From: Bacteroidota bacterium
GTDB lineage: Bacteria; Bacteroidota; Bacteroidia; Chitinophagales; Chitinophagaceae
Assembly: GCA_023409675.1 (NCBI GenBank)
Contig: JAEYRC010000259.1
Location: 1 to 31,354, forward strand
DNA: 31,354 nt
Direction of reading: 5' to 3'
The notes beneath the pieces were generated by a model. It did no database searches and was not told the DNA's origin. It saw only the letters and a list, made by a program, of their open reading frames with translations. The position numbers were made by a program, and so were the translations under genes. Shown piece by piece: positions 22,733-31,354 of the stretch; positions within the stretch are counted from its first letter, which is position 1, and every line of letters starts with the position of its first letter.

Positions 22733-22784
22733 TACAATTTATTGCAAAAGGCGATACGATTTCTCATAGTTAATTAATGGAAAA

Positions 22785-25700
22785 ATGATGATCAACATTG
22801 ACATTAGGCACTGGAAAGCCACTACAGCCAGGCGCGGAATTTTCGCCAGGGTTTGTTATGCCCTGATTTTGCTCAGTACACTGCAGTCTTTCGCTGTATA
22901 CAATTATGCACAGCAGAAAAAGATCAGTATCGATCTTCGGGAAGTATCCGTGCGAACAGTGTTTGATGCGATCGAAAAACAAAGTGAATTCTATTTTACG
23001 TATAACCATACGGAAATAGATGTCAACCGAAAGGTTACGGTTCAGCAAAAAAATAAAAAACTGACCGTAGTGCTGGATCAGCTTTTTGAGTCGACCAATG
23101 TGGGATATACCATCAATGACCGGCACATTATATTATATTCCAAAACTAAAAAGCCGGTAAGCAGTCCATCTCCATCCGGTTCTTTAAACAATTTCACCAG
23201 CATAAAATCGGTTCAGCAGCGCATACAGATCACCGGTGTGGTGCGCGATGAAAACGGCCAGCCTGTTTCCGGCGCTTCAGTAATGGTGAAAGGAAGTAGT
23301 GTGGGAACAGTTACAGATGATAAAGGTTTTTTTAGTATAAATGCCGACCCTGGAGCTGTATTGGTATTTTCTTATACGGGTTATATCGACAGGGAAGTCA
23401 CTGTAGGGTCAGATCCATATATTACTGTTGTCATGAAACTGGCTTCAGCTTCTCTTGATGAAGTAGTGGTAGTGGGCTACGGCACACAATCGAGAAGCAA
23501 TGTTACTGCCGCTATTTCCACAATTCGGGCTAAAGATATTCCCACAACAACAAGTGCAGGACTGGGCCAGAGTCTTGCAGGAAAACTTCCCGGATTGCAG
23601 GTGCGTCAGCAAAACGGCGAACCCGGAAGTTTCAGTTCTACCATAAATATCCGTGGATTTGGTGAACCCTTATATGTAATTGATGGAATCGTACGTGACG
23701 GGGGAGTGGAATTTCAGCAATTGAATCCTAATGATATTGAAAGCATTACCCTGCTGAAAGATGCATCAGCCGCCATTTATGGATTAAACGCGGCCAATGG
23801 CGTTATTCTTGTCACCACCAAAAAAGGGGCAAGTGGAAAGCCGGTTTTCAACTATACGGGTGTAACGGGCTGGCAAACTCCAACCAATGTTCCACAAATG
23901 TCAACGGCTGCTCAATACCTTGAATTGTATGATCAGGCCATATACCTCCGCGATGGAGTTCATTCCATTTCACAGGAAGAATTACAGAAATGGCGTGAAG
24001 GCGGTGAGGGATACAGAAGTACAAACTGGTATAACGAAACCTTTAAAAATTCGGCATTTCAACAAAGTCATGATTTTTCCATCAGAGGGGGTAATGATCG
24101 GGCCAGTTACTTTGTTAGTATGGGGTATTATGGCGAAGACGGGTTATTCAAAAGCGGAGACATGAATTATAACCGTTATAACTTCAGAAGTAATCTTACC
24201 CTGAAATTAACCGATAATCTGAGCGCGGATATTATGTTATCGGGCCGTTACAGTAAACGGGCTTATCCTGGTGGAGATGGGTTTATCTGGACTTATAAAG
24301 GATCAATTATCAGTTACCCGCATGAACAACCATACATCAATGGAGATCCACAGTATCCAGCGAATATCTATAATCAGCAAAACCCCGTGCTAATGGCACA
24401 GGATGAATTTGCCGGATTCACAAATAATGAATATAAAAACTTTCAGTCATCCGCTTCCCTAACCTATACCGCGCCATTTATCAAAGGCCTGAAAGCAAAA
24501 GCAACGTTTGCGTATGACAGTGATAATAACTTCAACAAGTTTGTATGGAAAAATTATACGGTCTATTCTCCCGACCTTACCCCTCAGATTATTAATCCAC
24601 CACGAATCGCTAACTCAATCGACGACGCGGGCAGACGGGTTTTTCAGGGGCAGATCGATTACCAGAACCGGTTTGGCACCAATCATAATGTGAGCGCCAC
24701 CCTGGTATCAGAATTCAGAAACTATAATAAGAAGTATTCTTACCTGAAACGGGAATATAGTTTTTTCACAACTGACATTGTTGACTTTGCATCAGGCCTA
24801 CAAACAAATGCGGGAAATGAACGCGATGAGGCACACAGCTCCTATATCGGTCGGTTCGACTATGATTTTAAGCGGAAATATATGGCCGGATTTTCGTTCC
24901 GGTATGATGGTTCCTATGCTTATACACCCGAAAAACGCTGGGGATTCTTTCCTGCAGTATCTGCAGGATGGCGGCTTTCCGAAGAAAAGTTTATCAGTAA
25001 TAATTTCCGGTTTATCGATGATCTGAAACTTCGCGGATCTTTTGGAAAAATCGGTGAAGCGGTAGGCGCCCCGTTCCAGTATGTATTGGGCTATACTTCT
25101 TCGCCCGGCCAGGGCGCCGAGTTCCAGAACGGATCTTACCTGGGCGGTATGGTTGCACCGGGAGTGATCAACCCCAATTTTACTTGGGTTGTATCAGAGA
25201 TTGCAGATGTGGGAATCGAAGGTTCTTTATTTAACCGCCTGCTGAGTTTTGAATTTGATTATTACCAACGGTATAAAAGCGGTATGCTGAAACAGCGTGA
25301 AGGCGGCATTCCCAACACATTTGGTGGTGATATGCCCATTGAAAACATCACCAGTGAATTTACCCGTGGCTTTGACATGATCCTGACTCATGAGAATAAC
25401 CGGAATGCATTTAAGTACTCTATCAGTGGAAACCTGAACCTGGCAAGAACCATGTACCGCTACACCGACCGTCCGGAGGCGAGAAGCAGTTATGAAAAAT
25501 GGACGCTCCGGTACGATAACCGCTGGAATGACTTCGTATGGGGTTACCGCCATATGGGCCAGTTCCAAAACACTGAAGAAATCATCCAGGCCCCCATTCA
25601 TGGCGATGTTAGAGGAAACTCACAATTACTTCCCGGAGATTATATCTATGATGATGTGAATGGTGATGGGATCATTAACAATGCGGATATGGTTCCGGAA

Positions 25701-26228
25701 TTCAGGAACCGGACACCAAAACTTTTCTATGGATTTACACTTACGGCGAACTGGAAGAATTTTGACCTCTATACCGTATTGCAGGGCGCATCGCTGTATA
25801 CCATGCGCTTCAATGAAGTCTTTAGCCTGATGTTTTTCAACAACGGAAATGTACCTGCCTATTTTCACGATCGCTGGCGCCTTGAAGATCCCTATGATCC
25901 CAACAGCCAGTGGGTACCGGGAAGATGGCCTGCAGCACGATTTTCTGAAAACATGCAGTCATCATACCGTGAAAGCAGTATCTGGCGCATGAATGCATCC
26001 TATCTGCGCCTGAAAAGTGTTCAGCTTGGTTATACTTTACCCTCTGCTATCACCAGTAGAGTAAAGCTCGACAGGGTTAGAATATATGCCAATGCGCATA
26101 ACCTGTTCACCTTTGCTGATTCGTTCATCAAACAATTTGATCCCGAAAAATATGAAGGCGATTACCAGGCAGGGTACAATTATCCACTGACACGGAGCTT
26201 CAACTTTGGTGTAAATGTTTCATTTTAA
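22785..26228 (+). CDS. SusC/RagA-type TonB-dependent outer-membrane transporter with STN domain
   Basis: The 1147-residue transporter has a signal peptide (~1-42, ending NYAQ) and an STN signalling domain (46-117; KISIDLREVSVRTVFDAIEKQ). A carboxypeptidase-regulatory-like domain (148-219), a SusC signature/TonB-box region DEVVVVGYGT (225-234), a plug with the LYVIDGIVRDGG and IESITLLKDASAAIYG motifs, and a long beta barrel ending in FNFGVNVSF complete it. It imports an unknown oligomeric substrate with SusD as a lid, powered by TonB. The STN domain shows that it also signals to the FecR protein. It starts 52 nt after the FecR gene, at either of two adjacent ATGs, and ends 1 nt before the SusD gene. 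It appears complete. Confidence 0.98.
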   Translation: MMINIDIRHWKATTARRGIFARVCYALILLSTLQSFAVYNYAQQKKISIDLREVSVRTVFDAIEKQSEFYFTYNHTEIDVNRKVTVQQKNKKLTVVLDQLFESTNVGYTINDRHIILYSKTKKPVSSPSPSGSLNNFTSIKSVQQRIQITGVVRDENGQPVSGASVMVKGSSVGTVTDDKGFFSINADPGAVLVFSYTGYIDREVTVGSDPYITVVMKLASASLDEVVVVGYGTQSRSNVTAAISTIRAKDIPTTTSAGLGQSLAGKLPGLQVRQQNGEPGSFSSTINIRGFGEPLYVIDGIVRDGGVEFQQLNPNDIESITLLKDASAAIYGLNAANGVILVTTKKGASGKPVFNYTGVTGWQTPTNVPQMSTAAQYLELYDQAIYLRDGVHSISQEELQKWREGGEGYRSTNWYNETFKNSAFQQSHDFSIRGGNDRASYFVSMGYYGEDGLFKSGDMNYNRYNFRSNLTLKLTDNLSADIMLSGRYSKRAYPGGDGFIWTYKGSIISYPHEQPYINGDPQYPANIYNQQNPVLMAQDEFAGFTNNEYKNFQSSASLTYTAPFIKGLKAKATFAYDSDNNFNKFVWKNYTVYSPDLTPQIINPPRIANSIDDAGRRVFQGQIDYQNRFGTNHNVSATLVSEFRNYNKKYSYLKREYSFFTTDIVDFASGLQTNAGNERDEAHSSYIGRFDYDFKRKYMAGFSFRYDGSYAYTPEKRWGFFPAVSAGWRLSEEKFISNNFRFIDDLKLRGSFGKIGEAVGAPFQYVLGYTSSPGQGAEFQNGSYLGGMVAPGVINPNFTWVVSEIADVGIEGSLFNRLLSFEFDYYQRYKSGMLKQREGGIPNTFGGDMPIENITSEFTRGFDMILTHENNRNAFKYSISGNLNLARTMYRYTDRPEARSSYEKWTLRYDNRWNDFVWGYRHMGQFQNTEEIIQAPIHGDVRGNSQLLPGDYIYDDVNGDGIINNADMVPEFRNRTPKLFYGFTLTANWKNFDLYTVLQGASLYTMRFNEVFSLMFFNNGNVPAYFHDRWRLEDPYDPNSQWVPGRWPAARFSENMQSSYRESSIWRMNASYLRLKSVQLGYTLPSAITSRVKLDRVRIYANAHNLFTFADSFIKQFDPEKYEGDYQAGYNYPLTRSFNFGVNVSF

Positions 26229-26229
26229 A

Positions 26230-28131
26230 ATGTATTCAATGAAAAATATCACGTATATATTGGCCGTACTTTGCAGCCTGTCGCTGGTTTCCTGTTCCCG
26301 CAATCTTGATGTGGAACCGCGTAATAAAATTCCCGGAGAAGCTGTACTCTCTGATCCAAATGGTATCCGGTCGTTCCTGGCAAATTTATATTACCAGGCA
26401 CCCATAGAAGATTTTGTTTACTTCCCCCGTGCCGGCTTTAACGCCCGCGGGAATACGGGATCAATGTCTTTGTCACAATACAGCATTGAGGCTATCCATT
26501 CGGAATGGCCCAACTGGAATGAATTTAACAATGAATGGTGGGATAAGGGTTACCGGCTGAACAGAAGCCTGAATATACTGATGGACGCCATTCCCGCGTT
26601 AAAAATTCCTGATAATGAAAAAAAGGAACTTACCGGTGAAGTCCATTTTCTGAGAGCGTATACCTATTTCGGACTGGCTAAACGCTATGGAGGTGTACCG
26701 ATAATTGATGAGTCACAGGAATATACAACCGATTTTTCTCAACTTCGGGTTCCCAGATCAACGGAAAAGCAAACCTGGGATTTTATTCTTGCCGAACTGG
26801 ATAAGGCTGCGGAAATGCTTCCTGCCAGCCGCTCATCATCCGATGAGACCAAACGCCGGGCTACGCGCTGGGCTGCACTGGCACTGAAATCGCGTGCTGC
26901 ATTGCATGCGGCATCAATCGCAAAGTTTTGGGAAAGAGCTCCTCTGTCGGGTGAAGCAGTGAGTCAGAACCTGGTTGGCATTCCTGCAGCCGAAGCCGGT
27001 AATTACTATACGCAGGTGATTACAGCAGCCGAAGAAATCATGAGTTCCGGCACCTTTAGTTTGTTCCGGCCTACACCTGCCAATCCGCAGGAGGCTGCAC
27101 AAAATTATCAAGCCCTGTTTGTTGACCCCTCATTGGCAGGGTCGGAGGTGATCTTTCTGAAAGGATATGGCCATCAGGGTGGTGATCTTGCCCATGATTA
27201 TGATGGATGGAACAATCCAAATCAGAATGCAGAAGGATTTCCATACCGCGGGCGAACCAACCCGGTTCTGGAATTGGTGGATATGTATGAAAATTATGAT
27301 AATCCGGGTTCATCGGCACCAATCATTACTACCGAAAATGGCCAGGTTTCCGATAATGACGGCTTTGATCCCAACACAGCTTACCGAAAATTTGATTCTC
27401 CGGATCAGATCTTTAATCAAAAAGATGCGCGGTTCTTCGCCACCGTTATATTTCCGCACTCAACCTGGAAAAATACCCGGATAACGATTCAGGGTGGAAT
27501 TGTGAAACCCGATGGCAGCCTGATCGACAGCAGGGGAAGTTATGTGCACAATGGCATTACCTATCATACCTATGGTGCGGCCGACCGAAATAATTATTCG
27601 GGCTTTGATGTGTCTGCTGATATGACACGCTCCGGTTTTCTGCTTAAAAAGTTTATGAATGAAAGTCTGCGTGTCACCAACTGGCGGCAATCTACAACCG
27701 ATTTTATGGACCTGCGCTATGCCGAAGTACTGTTGAATTATGCAGAAGCTGTTGTTGAAAGCGGATATAGTCAGAATAATGCACAGCAGCGTGCCGAACA
27801 GGCATTGAATGCCCTCCGGCGCCGGGCAGCACATATGACTCAGATTCCCCTAAGCCGGGAAAATGTGCGGCGGGAAAGAACGGTTGAACTGGCATTTGAG
27901 AATAAGAATTACTGGGACCTTGTACGTTGGAGAGAATTTCATGAAATTTTCGCCAATAAAATTAAGACCGCACTTATTCCCATGATCGACCTGAGAGCTG
28001 CGGAGCCAAAATATATTTTTGTGCGCAAAAGAGTACCGGGCGCCCTCAACAATACTTTTATCTCACGAGATTATTATAAACCCATACCAGGAATTGCCAA
28101 TAATGGCGTTGTTCAAAATCCACAATACTAG
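26230..28131 (+). CDS. SusD/RagB-type outer-membrane substrate-binding lipoprotein
   Basis: The protein of ~633 residues has a lipoprotein signal (MKNITYILAVLCSLSLVSC) with its lipobox cysteine. It contains typical SusD blocks: EVHFLRAYTYFGLAKRYGGVPI in the TPR-like N-terminal half, then the C-terminal YAEVLLNYAEAVVESG and RRERTVELAFENKNYWDLVRW. It binds the substrate at the cell surface and closes the SusC barrel. An in-frame ATG overlapping the end of susC (26215) is unlikely; 26230 and 26239 are both plausible starts, the latter placing the signal peptide ideally. It is larger than many SusD proteins (~500-550), with an extended middle region. Confidence 0.97.
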   Translation: MYSMKNITYILAVLCSLSLVSCSRNLDVEPRNKIPGEAVLSDPNGIRSFLANLYYQAPIEDFVYFPRAGFNARGNTGSMSLSQYSIEAIHSEWPNWNEFNNEWWDKGYRLNRSLNILMDAIPALKIPDNEKKELTGEVHFLRAYTYFGLAKRYGGVPIIDESQEYTTDFSQLRVPRSTEKQTWDFILAELDKAAEMLPASRSSSDETKRRATRWAALALKSRAALHAASIAKFWERAPLSGEAVSQNLVGIPAAEAGNYYTQVITAAEEIMSSGTFSLFRPTPANPQEAAQNYQALFVDPSLAGSEVIFLKGYGHQGGDLAHDYDGWNNPNQNAEGFPYRGRTNPVLELVDMYENYDNPGSSAPIITTENGQVSDNDGFDPNTAYRKFDSPDQIFNQKDARFFATVIFPHSTWKNTRITIQGGIVKPDGSLIDSRGSYVHNGITYHTYGAADRNNYSGFDVSADMTRSGFLLKKFMNESLRVTNWRQSTTDFMDLRYAEVLLNYAEAVVESGYSQNNAQQRAEQALNALRRRAAHMTQIPLSRENVRRERTVELAFENKNYWDLVRWREFHEIFANKIKTALIPMIDLRAAEPKYIFVRKRVPGALNNTFISRDYYKPIPGIANNGVVQNPQY

Positions 28132-28135
28132 AACT

Positions 28136-28843
28136 ATGCACAGCATGAAAAATATTATGCAGTTATCCGCTGTTTTGTTTACAGCGCTGTTTTGCTGGTC
28201 CTGTGATCTTCACGATCTGGATAACTATGCAGGTCCGGATTCAAAAATCCATGGCGGCATTTACGACATTGAAACCGGTGAACTCATTGAGCAGGATATT
28301 TTACAGGGAATGCAGATCGAATACACCGAACTGGGCTATTCAAACCCGGTAATGCAATACCTGGTGGTTAAAAATGACGGAACCTATCGCAATAATCAGA
28401 TGTTTTCGGGAAAGTATACCATACAACCCGTACGCGGAAATTTTGTACCTGTTCCAGTTCAGGGAATTGAAGTTTCAGGTGATACTAAAGTCGACTTCCG
28501 GGTTCAACCCTATATCCGGTTCAATTCGGTAAATATTGCCCGGGAGGGTAATAAGGTCATTGCCCGCTTTACCATCAATCCTACAGTTGGTAATAATGTA
28601 CGAAATGTAGCGCTCTTTGCCCACCGCGAGCCCAATGTTGGAAATCCATTGCATACCGTATCATCGGTAACTGCCGTAAATTCTATGGTGTATCCGGGTA
28701 CAGAATATACCCTCGAAATAGACCTTGAACAGCATCAGCAGGCGCTCAAATCGGGCGAGCAGTATTATTTCCGTGTTGGAGCACTCATCGATGCCCCCGA
28801 AGCAAAGTATAACTATGTTCCGGCAGTTCGCATTGCCCTGTAA
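28136..28843 (+). CDS. DUF3823 lipoprotein of a SusCD locus
   Basis: From 28136 (or 28145) the protein of ~235 residues begins with a lipoprotein signal ending FCWSC (Cys23). The mature sequence has DNYAGPDSKIHGGIYDIETGE, the characteristic start of DUF3823, a two-domain beta-rich family found next to susD genes in Bacteroidota. Members are thought to be surface accessories that help glycan binding, although no reaction is known. A longer reading frame starting at 28019 overlaps susD out of frame and lacks a signal peptide, so it is rejected. It lies 4-13 nt after susD. Confidence 0.9.
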   Translation: MHSMKNIMQLSAVLFTALFCWSCDLHDLDNYAGPDSKIHGGIYDIETGELIEQDILQGMQIEYTELGYSNPVMQYLVVKNDGTYRNNQMFSGKYTIQPVRGNFVPVPVQGIEVSGDTKVDFRVQPYIRFNSVNIAREGNKVIARFTINPTVGNNVRNVALFAHREPNVGNPLHTVSSVTAVNSMVYPGTEYTLEIDLEQHQQALKSGEQYYFRVGALIDAPEAKYNYVPAVRIAL

Positions 28844-28877
28844 GAAAAACAAAAATTATTACACCCGTTAATCATTA

Positions 28878-30611
28878 ATGGTGATGAGACAAATTAAAAT
28901 AAGTATTTTCTCCCTGATCATTTTAGTTGCCTTCCTGGGTTCTTCCTGTAAAAAAGAATCGGCTGCGCCTGATCTCGAACATTTCGTTTCGCTGAACATT
29001 ACACAGGCCAAACTCGCCGTGGGAAGTCAGCGAACCGTTCAGCCATTATTTGATGATGGGGTTGATCCAAAACGTGATTACCAGTGGACTTCTTCCGATC
29101 CTGCAGTGGCAGAGGTGGTTATGAACGACGACCTGTCGGCAACAATTACCGGTAAGGCCCCCGGACAAACCAACATAACTTTTGCCTCATCCGATAACAG
29201 TGTATTTGCAGTTGCCACAATTACGGTTACCGATCAGCTTCCGGTTTATCGTATACTGGCCATAGGGAACAGTTTTTCTGAAGATGCCCTTGAAGCGCAC
29301 CTGAGCGGCCTGGCACAGGCTGCAGGACAGGATGCCATCATTGGCAACTTGTATATTGGAGGTGCAAGCCTCGAACAACACCTGGCGAATGCTCAGGGTA
29401 ATCAGGCCTCGTATGACTTCCGTCGAATTGATGAGAAAGGTAACCGGACCACACAACCGAATACCTCGATCGAAACTGCTCTTTTAGCAGAACCATGGGA
29501 CTTCATCAGCATTCAACAGGCAAGTCCGTTTTCCGGACAATTCGAAACCTATGAAGCCTTCATTCCTTCATTGCTGAATTATATAAAATCGAAGGCTACC
29601 AATCCGAATGCGAAATTCATTTTTCATCAAACATGGGCCTATGCCCCGAATTCAACCCATGATGGGTTTGCCAATTACGGCAACGATCAGATGACAATGT
29701 ATAATGCCATTGTCGGAGCTACCTCAAAAGTTCAGGATCAGTTTGGATTCGACCTGGTAGTACCTTCAGGAACCGCAATACAAAATGGACGCACCAGTGT
29801 TTTAGGCGAACAATTTACCCGCGATGGCTACCATCTTGATGAAAACCTCGGAAAGTATACAGCAGCCGCCACCTGGTTTGAAGCACTCTTCGGACAGGAT
29901 GTTCTGCCTAATTTGTATAAACCTCAAAATCTCTCCTCTTTCGAAGCGGAGATAGCCAAACAGGCTGCCCGTTTTGCAGTAGCTTCTCCTTTTGCCATCA
30001 CCGATATGATCGATTATAAAGGCGGCTTTGGCATATTGAAAGATCCGGTATACATCGCTTTTGGAATGGATGAAGCGGTTAGTGGCTGGAACGGTTTCGT
30101 CGGCGAATCGGGCGTGGGAACCAATTCTTCCATAGCCGATCTGAAAGATGCCAAAGGATATAATACCCGCTTATCACTGCTGGTTACAGCAGAATTTAAC
30201 GGTCGTAACAACTCCGGAGAACGTAATACCACCACTGATTTTGAAATGCCTCCGGGCGTTTCGGGGAATTCCTATTATGGAAATGCAGGAGCAGCCTGGC
30301 TGGGTAAAGAGATCAAACAAAGTTCCCTGAAAATAAGCGGGCTGAATAAAGACCGTCAATATGATTTCTGCTTTTTTGGTTCAAGGGCAGGAGTGGGCGA
30401 TAACCGTGAAACCCTGTTTATTGTAAAAGGCGCTAATGAAGAAAGCGCCGCGCAAAATACTTCGTCGAACCGCGACAAAACAGTTTGCGTTGAAAATGTT
30501 CGTCCTAACAACAACGGTGAAATTTTTATCACCATTACAGCCGGACCAAACAACAACAATGGAAATAAATTCTTTTACCTGAATGCCATGCGCATTACCG
30601 CAGGTGATTAA
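28878..30611 (+). CDS. SGNH-type (DUF4886) lipoprotein with Ig-like and C-terminal beta domain
   Basis: The 577-residue lipoprotein has a lipobox LGSSC (Cys24) and a bacterial Ig-like (BIG2) domain (~36-118). The DUF4886 domain (~124-345) has an SGNH-hydrolase layout: ILAIGNSFS (Ser132, predicted nucleophile), YIGGASL (Gly161-162), and DGYHLD with Asp316 and His319. A C-terminal region (~365-577) rich in beta strands (YIAFGMDEAVSGWNGF, YDFCFFGSRAG, KFFYLNAMRI) resembles modules attached to Bacteroidota secreted hydrolases. It probably acts at the cell surface as an esterase on the locus substrate, for example removing acyl groups from a glycan. That reaction is inference. A second ATG at 28884 is an alternative start. 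Confidence 0.87.
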   Translation: MVMRQIKISIFSLIILVAFLGSSCKKESAAPDLEHFVSLNITQAKLAVGSQRTVQPLFDDGVDPKRDYQWTSSDPAVAEVVMNDDLSATITGKAPGQTNITFASSDNSVFAVATITVTDQLPVYRILAIGNSFSEDALEAHLSGLAQAAGQDAIIGNLYIGGASLEQHLANAQGNQASYDFRRIDEKGNRTTQPNTSIETALLAEPWDFISIQQASPFSGQFETYEAFIPSLLNYIKSKATNPNAKFIFHQTWAYAPNSTHDGFANYGNDQMTMYNAIVGATSKVQDQFGFDLVVPSGTAIQNGRTSVLGEQFTRDGYHLDENLGKYTAAATWFEALFGQDVLPNLYKPQNLSSFEAEIAKQAARFAVASPFAITDMIDYKGGFGILKDPVYIAFGMDEAVSGWNGFVGESGVGTNSSIADLKDAKGYNTRLSLLVTAEFNGRNNSGERNTTTDFEMPPGVSGNSYYGNAGAAWLGKEIKQSSLKISGLNKDRQYDFCFFGSRAGVGDNRETLFIVKGANEESAAQNTSSNRDKTVCVENVRPNNNGEIFITITAGPNNNNGNKFFYLNAMRITAGD

Positions 30612-30638
30612 CAGGTTTAATGGCGATGCCGCGTTTTG

Positions 30639-30669
30639 GGCTGTACCCCTGCAGGGTGCAGCCTTTTTT
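30639..30669 (+). terminator. Strong intrinsic terminator of the SusCD locus
   Basis: GGCTGTACCC (30639-30648) pairs over 10 bp (one wobble) with GGGTGCAGCC (30654-30663) around a 5-nt loop, followed by six T. It marks the end of the uptake operon. Confidence 0.9.
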
Positions 30670-30740
30670 ATTCTGGTAAGGATTTTTATGAATCAGTTTG
30701 CTAATTTTTTTATATCTGCATTTTCAAGTACTTTAAGGAA

Positions 30741-31354
30741 ATGAAATACATGATCACCTGCAGGTTGCTGATTGCCCTGTTATTCCTCAACACGGGTAAT
30801 TTATATGCTCAGTTAAACGCCGATATCCTTATCAAAAACGGTAAAATCATCGATGGAACCGGCAACAACTGGTATTTTGGAGATATCGCTGTTGCGAATG
30901 ATAAGATTATCTATATCGGAAAATCAGCAAATATTCAGGCAACAAAAATTATTGATGCCGGCGGACTGGTGGTTGCGCCCGGCTTTATAGATGTGCATGG
31001 TCATATTGAATCCGGCATTATAAACAATCCCGCTGCGGCGAATTATATATATGATGGGGTAACAACGGTGGTTACGGGTAATTGTGGTGGTTCAGCAGCA
31101 GATATCAGTGGCTTCTTATCGGCGATCGACAGTTTGCGGCCCGCGATAAATGTAGCAACCCTGGTGGGTCATAATACCGTGCGCAATGCCGTTATGAAAC
31201 ACGAGAACCGCCAGCCTACCGCTGAGGAACAAACGAAAATGGAAGCGCTGGTGGAAATGGCTATGCAGCAGGGTGCGGTAGGATTGTCAACCGGACTAAT
31301 TAACGTTCCCGGCACTTATGCTGAAACCGGTGAAGTGGTTGGACTTGCTAAAGC
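30741..31354 (+). CDS. Secreted N-acyl-D-amino-acid deacylase-like amidohydrolase, 5' part
   Basis: The gene begins at the ATG at 30741, preceded by AAGGAA, and runs off the window end after 204 complete codons. A signal peptide (ending NLYAQ) is followed by LIKNGKIIDGTGNNW and PGFIDVHGHIES, which carries the HxH metal ligands of the amidohydrolase superfamily. GVTTVVTGNCGG and VGHNTVRNAVM come next and are characteristic of D-aminoacylases and related D-amino-acid deacylases. It should hydrolyse an N-acyl group from D-amino acids or a dipeptide-like substrate in the periplasm. The catalytic C-terminal residues lie beyond the window. It is outside the SusCD transcript, after the terminator, with its own undetected promoter. 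Confidence 0.88.
   Translation, partial: MKYMITCRLLIALLFLNTGNLYAQLNADILIKNGKIIDGTGNNWYFGDIAVANDKIIYIGKSANIQATKIIDAGGLVVAPGFIDVHGHIESGIINNPAAANYIYDGVTTVVTGNCGGSAADISGFLSAIDSLRPAINVATLVGHNTVRNAVMKHENRQPTAEEQTKMEALVEMAMQQGAVGLSTGLINVPGTYAETGEVVGLAK

Noticed and set aside
20541..22768. A 15-nt identical sequence ATACGATTTCTCATA at 20541-20555 and 22754-22768, both between genes
   Set aside because: In a window of this size about half a chance 15-nt match is expected, the flanks do not match, and the first copy is at a 3' end while the second is before susC. It is not strong enough to call a shared element.
28019..28135. A longer start for the DUF3823 gene inside the end of susD
   Set aside because: The extra 39 residues overlap susD in another frame, have no homology, and would bury the lipoprotein signal peptide that begins at 28136/28145.
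1..31354. Prophage, integrative element or anti-phage defence system
   Set aside because: No integrase, phage structural gene, toxin-antitoxin pair, restriction-modification gene or attachment-site duplication at the tRNA was found. The only mobile-type gene is the domesticated RAYT.

Overview
The window reads as a chromosomal segment of a Bacteroidota bacterium, most likely a Chitinophagaceae-type member. Supporting features are SusC/SusD outer-membrane uptake proteins with an ECF sigma factor and FecR-type anti-sigma factor, DUF4199, DUF3823 and DUF4886 proteins, the Bacteroidota-type GlmU-like protein, a zinc-free L31, and many upstream sequences matching the Bacteroidota -7 promoter box TAnnTTTG.

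Region 1 (1-7.5 kb) is mostly housekeeping. It holds the end of an outer-membrane beta-barrel receptor, a YajQ-family protein, type B ribosomal protein L31 (rpmE2), a GlmU-like protein with a short N-terminal part next to triosephosphate isomerase (tpiA), an acyl-CoA-binding protein divergent from lepA, and a secreted protein of unknown function. Several strong intrinsic terminators separate these units. Region 2 (7.75-15.3 kb) begins with a DUF2892-SRPBCC protein. It then has a tightly packed minus-strand operon, read from 15327 down to 8438: a degenerate dihydroorotase-like protein, a DUF4199 membrane protein, a polyprenyl-phosphate type GT2, a GT4, and a complete set for GDP-D-glycero-D-manno-heptose (HddA kinase, GmhA isomerase, HddC guanylyltransferase, GmhB phosphatase). 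The four sugar enzymes would turn sedoheptulose 7-phosphate into an activated heptose, and the two glycosyltransferases could use it in a surface glycan.

Region 3 (15.4-16.4 kb) has tRNA-Pro(GGG) with a strong terminator and a frameshifted REP-associated (RAYT/Y1 HUH) transposase. Two abutting palindromes lie inside its coding sequence, one with the GTAG foot typical of REP elements. Region 4 (16.4-20.7 kb) has a TPR-containing histidine kinase and NarL-type response regulator overlapping by 4 nt, an intergenic region rich in inverted repeats, a small lipoprotein, and a secreted protein built from two copies of an undescribed domain of about 80 residues.

Region 5 (20.9-30.7 kb) is a SusCD-type nutrient-uptake locus: ECF sigma factor, FecR anti-sigma factor with its own putative promoter, SusC with an N-terminal STN signalling domain, SusD, a DUF3823 lipoprotein and a multidomain SGNH-type (DUF4886) lipoprotein, closed by an intrinsic terminator. 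No glycoside hydrolase or polysaccharide lyase is visible. The window ends inside a secreted D-aminoacylase-like amidohydrolase. The best leads for something less described are the duplicated-domain protein beside the two-component system, the REP palindrome nested in its transposase, the degenerate dihydroorotase leading the heptose operon, and the SGNH-only SusCD locus.
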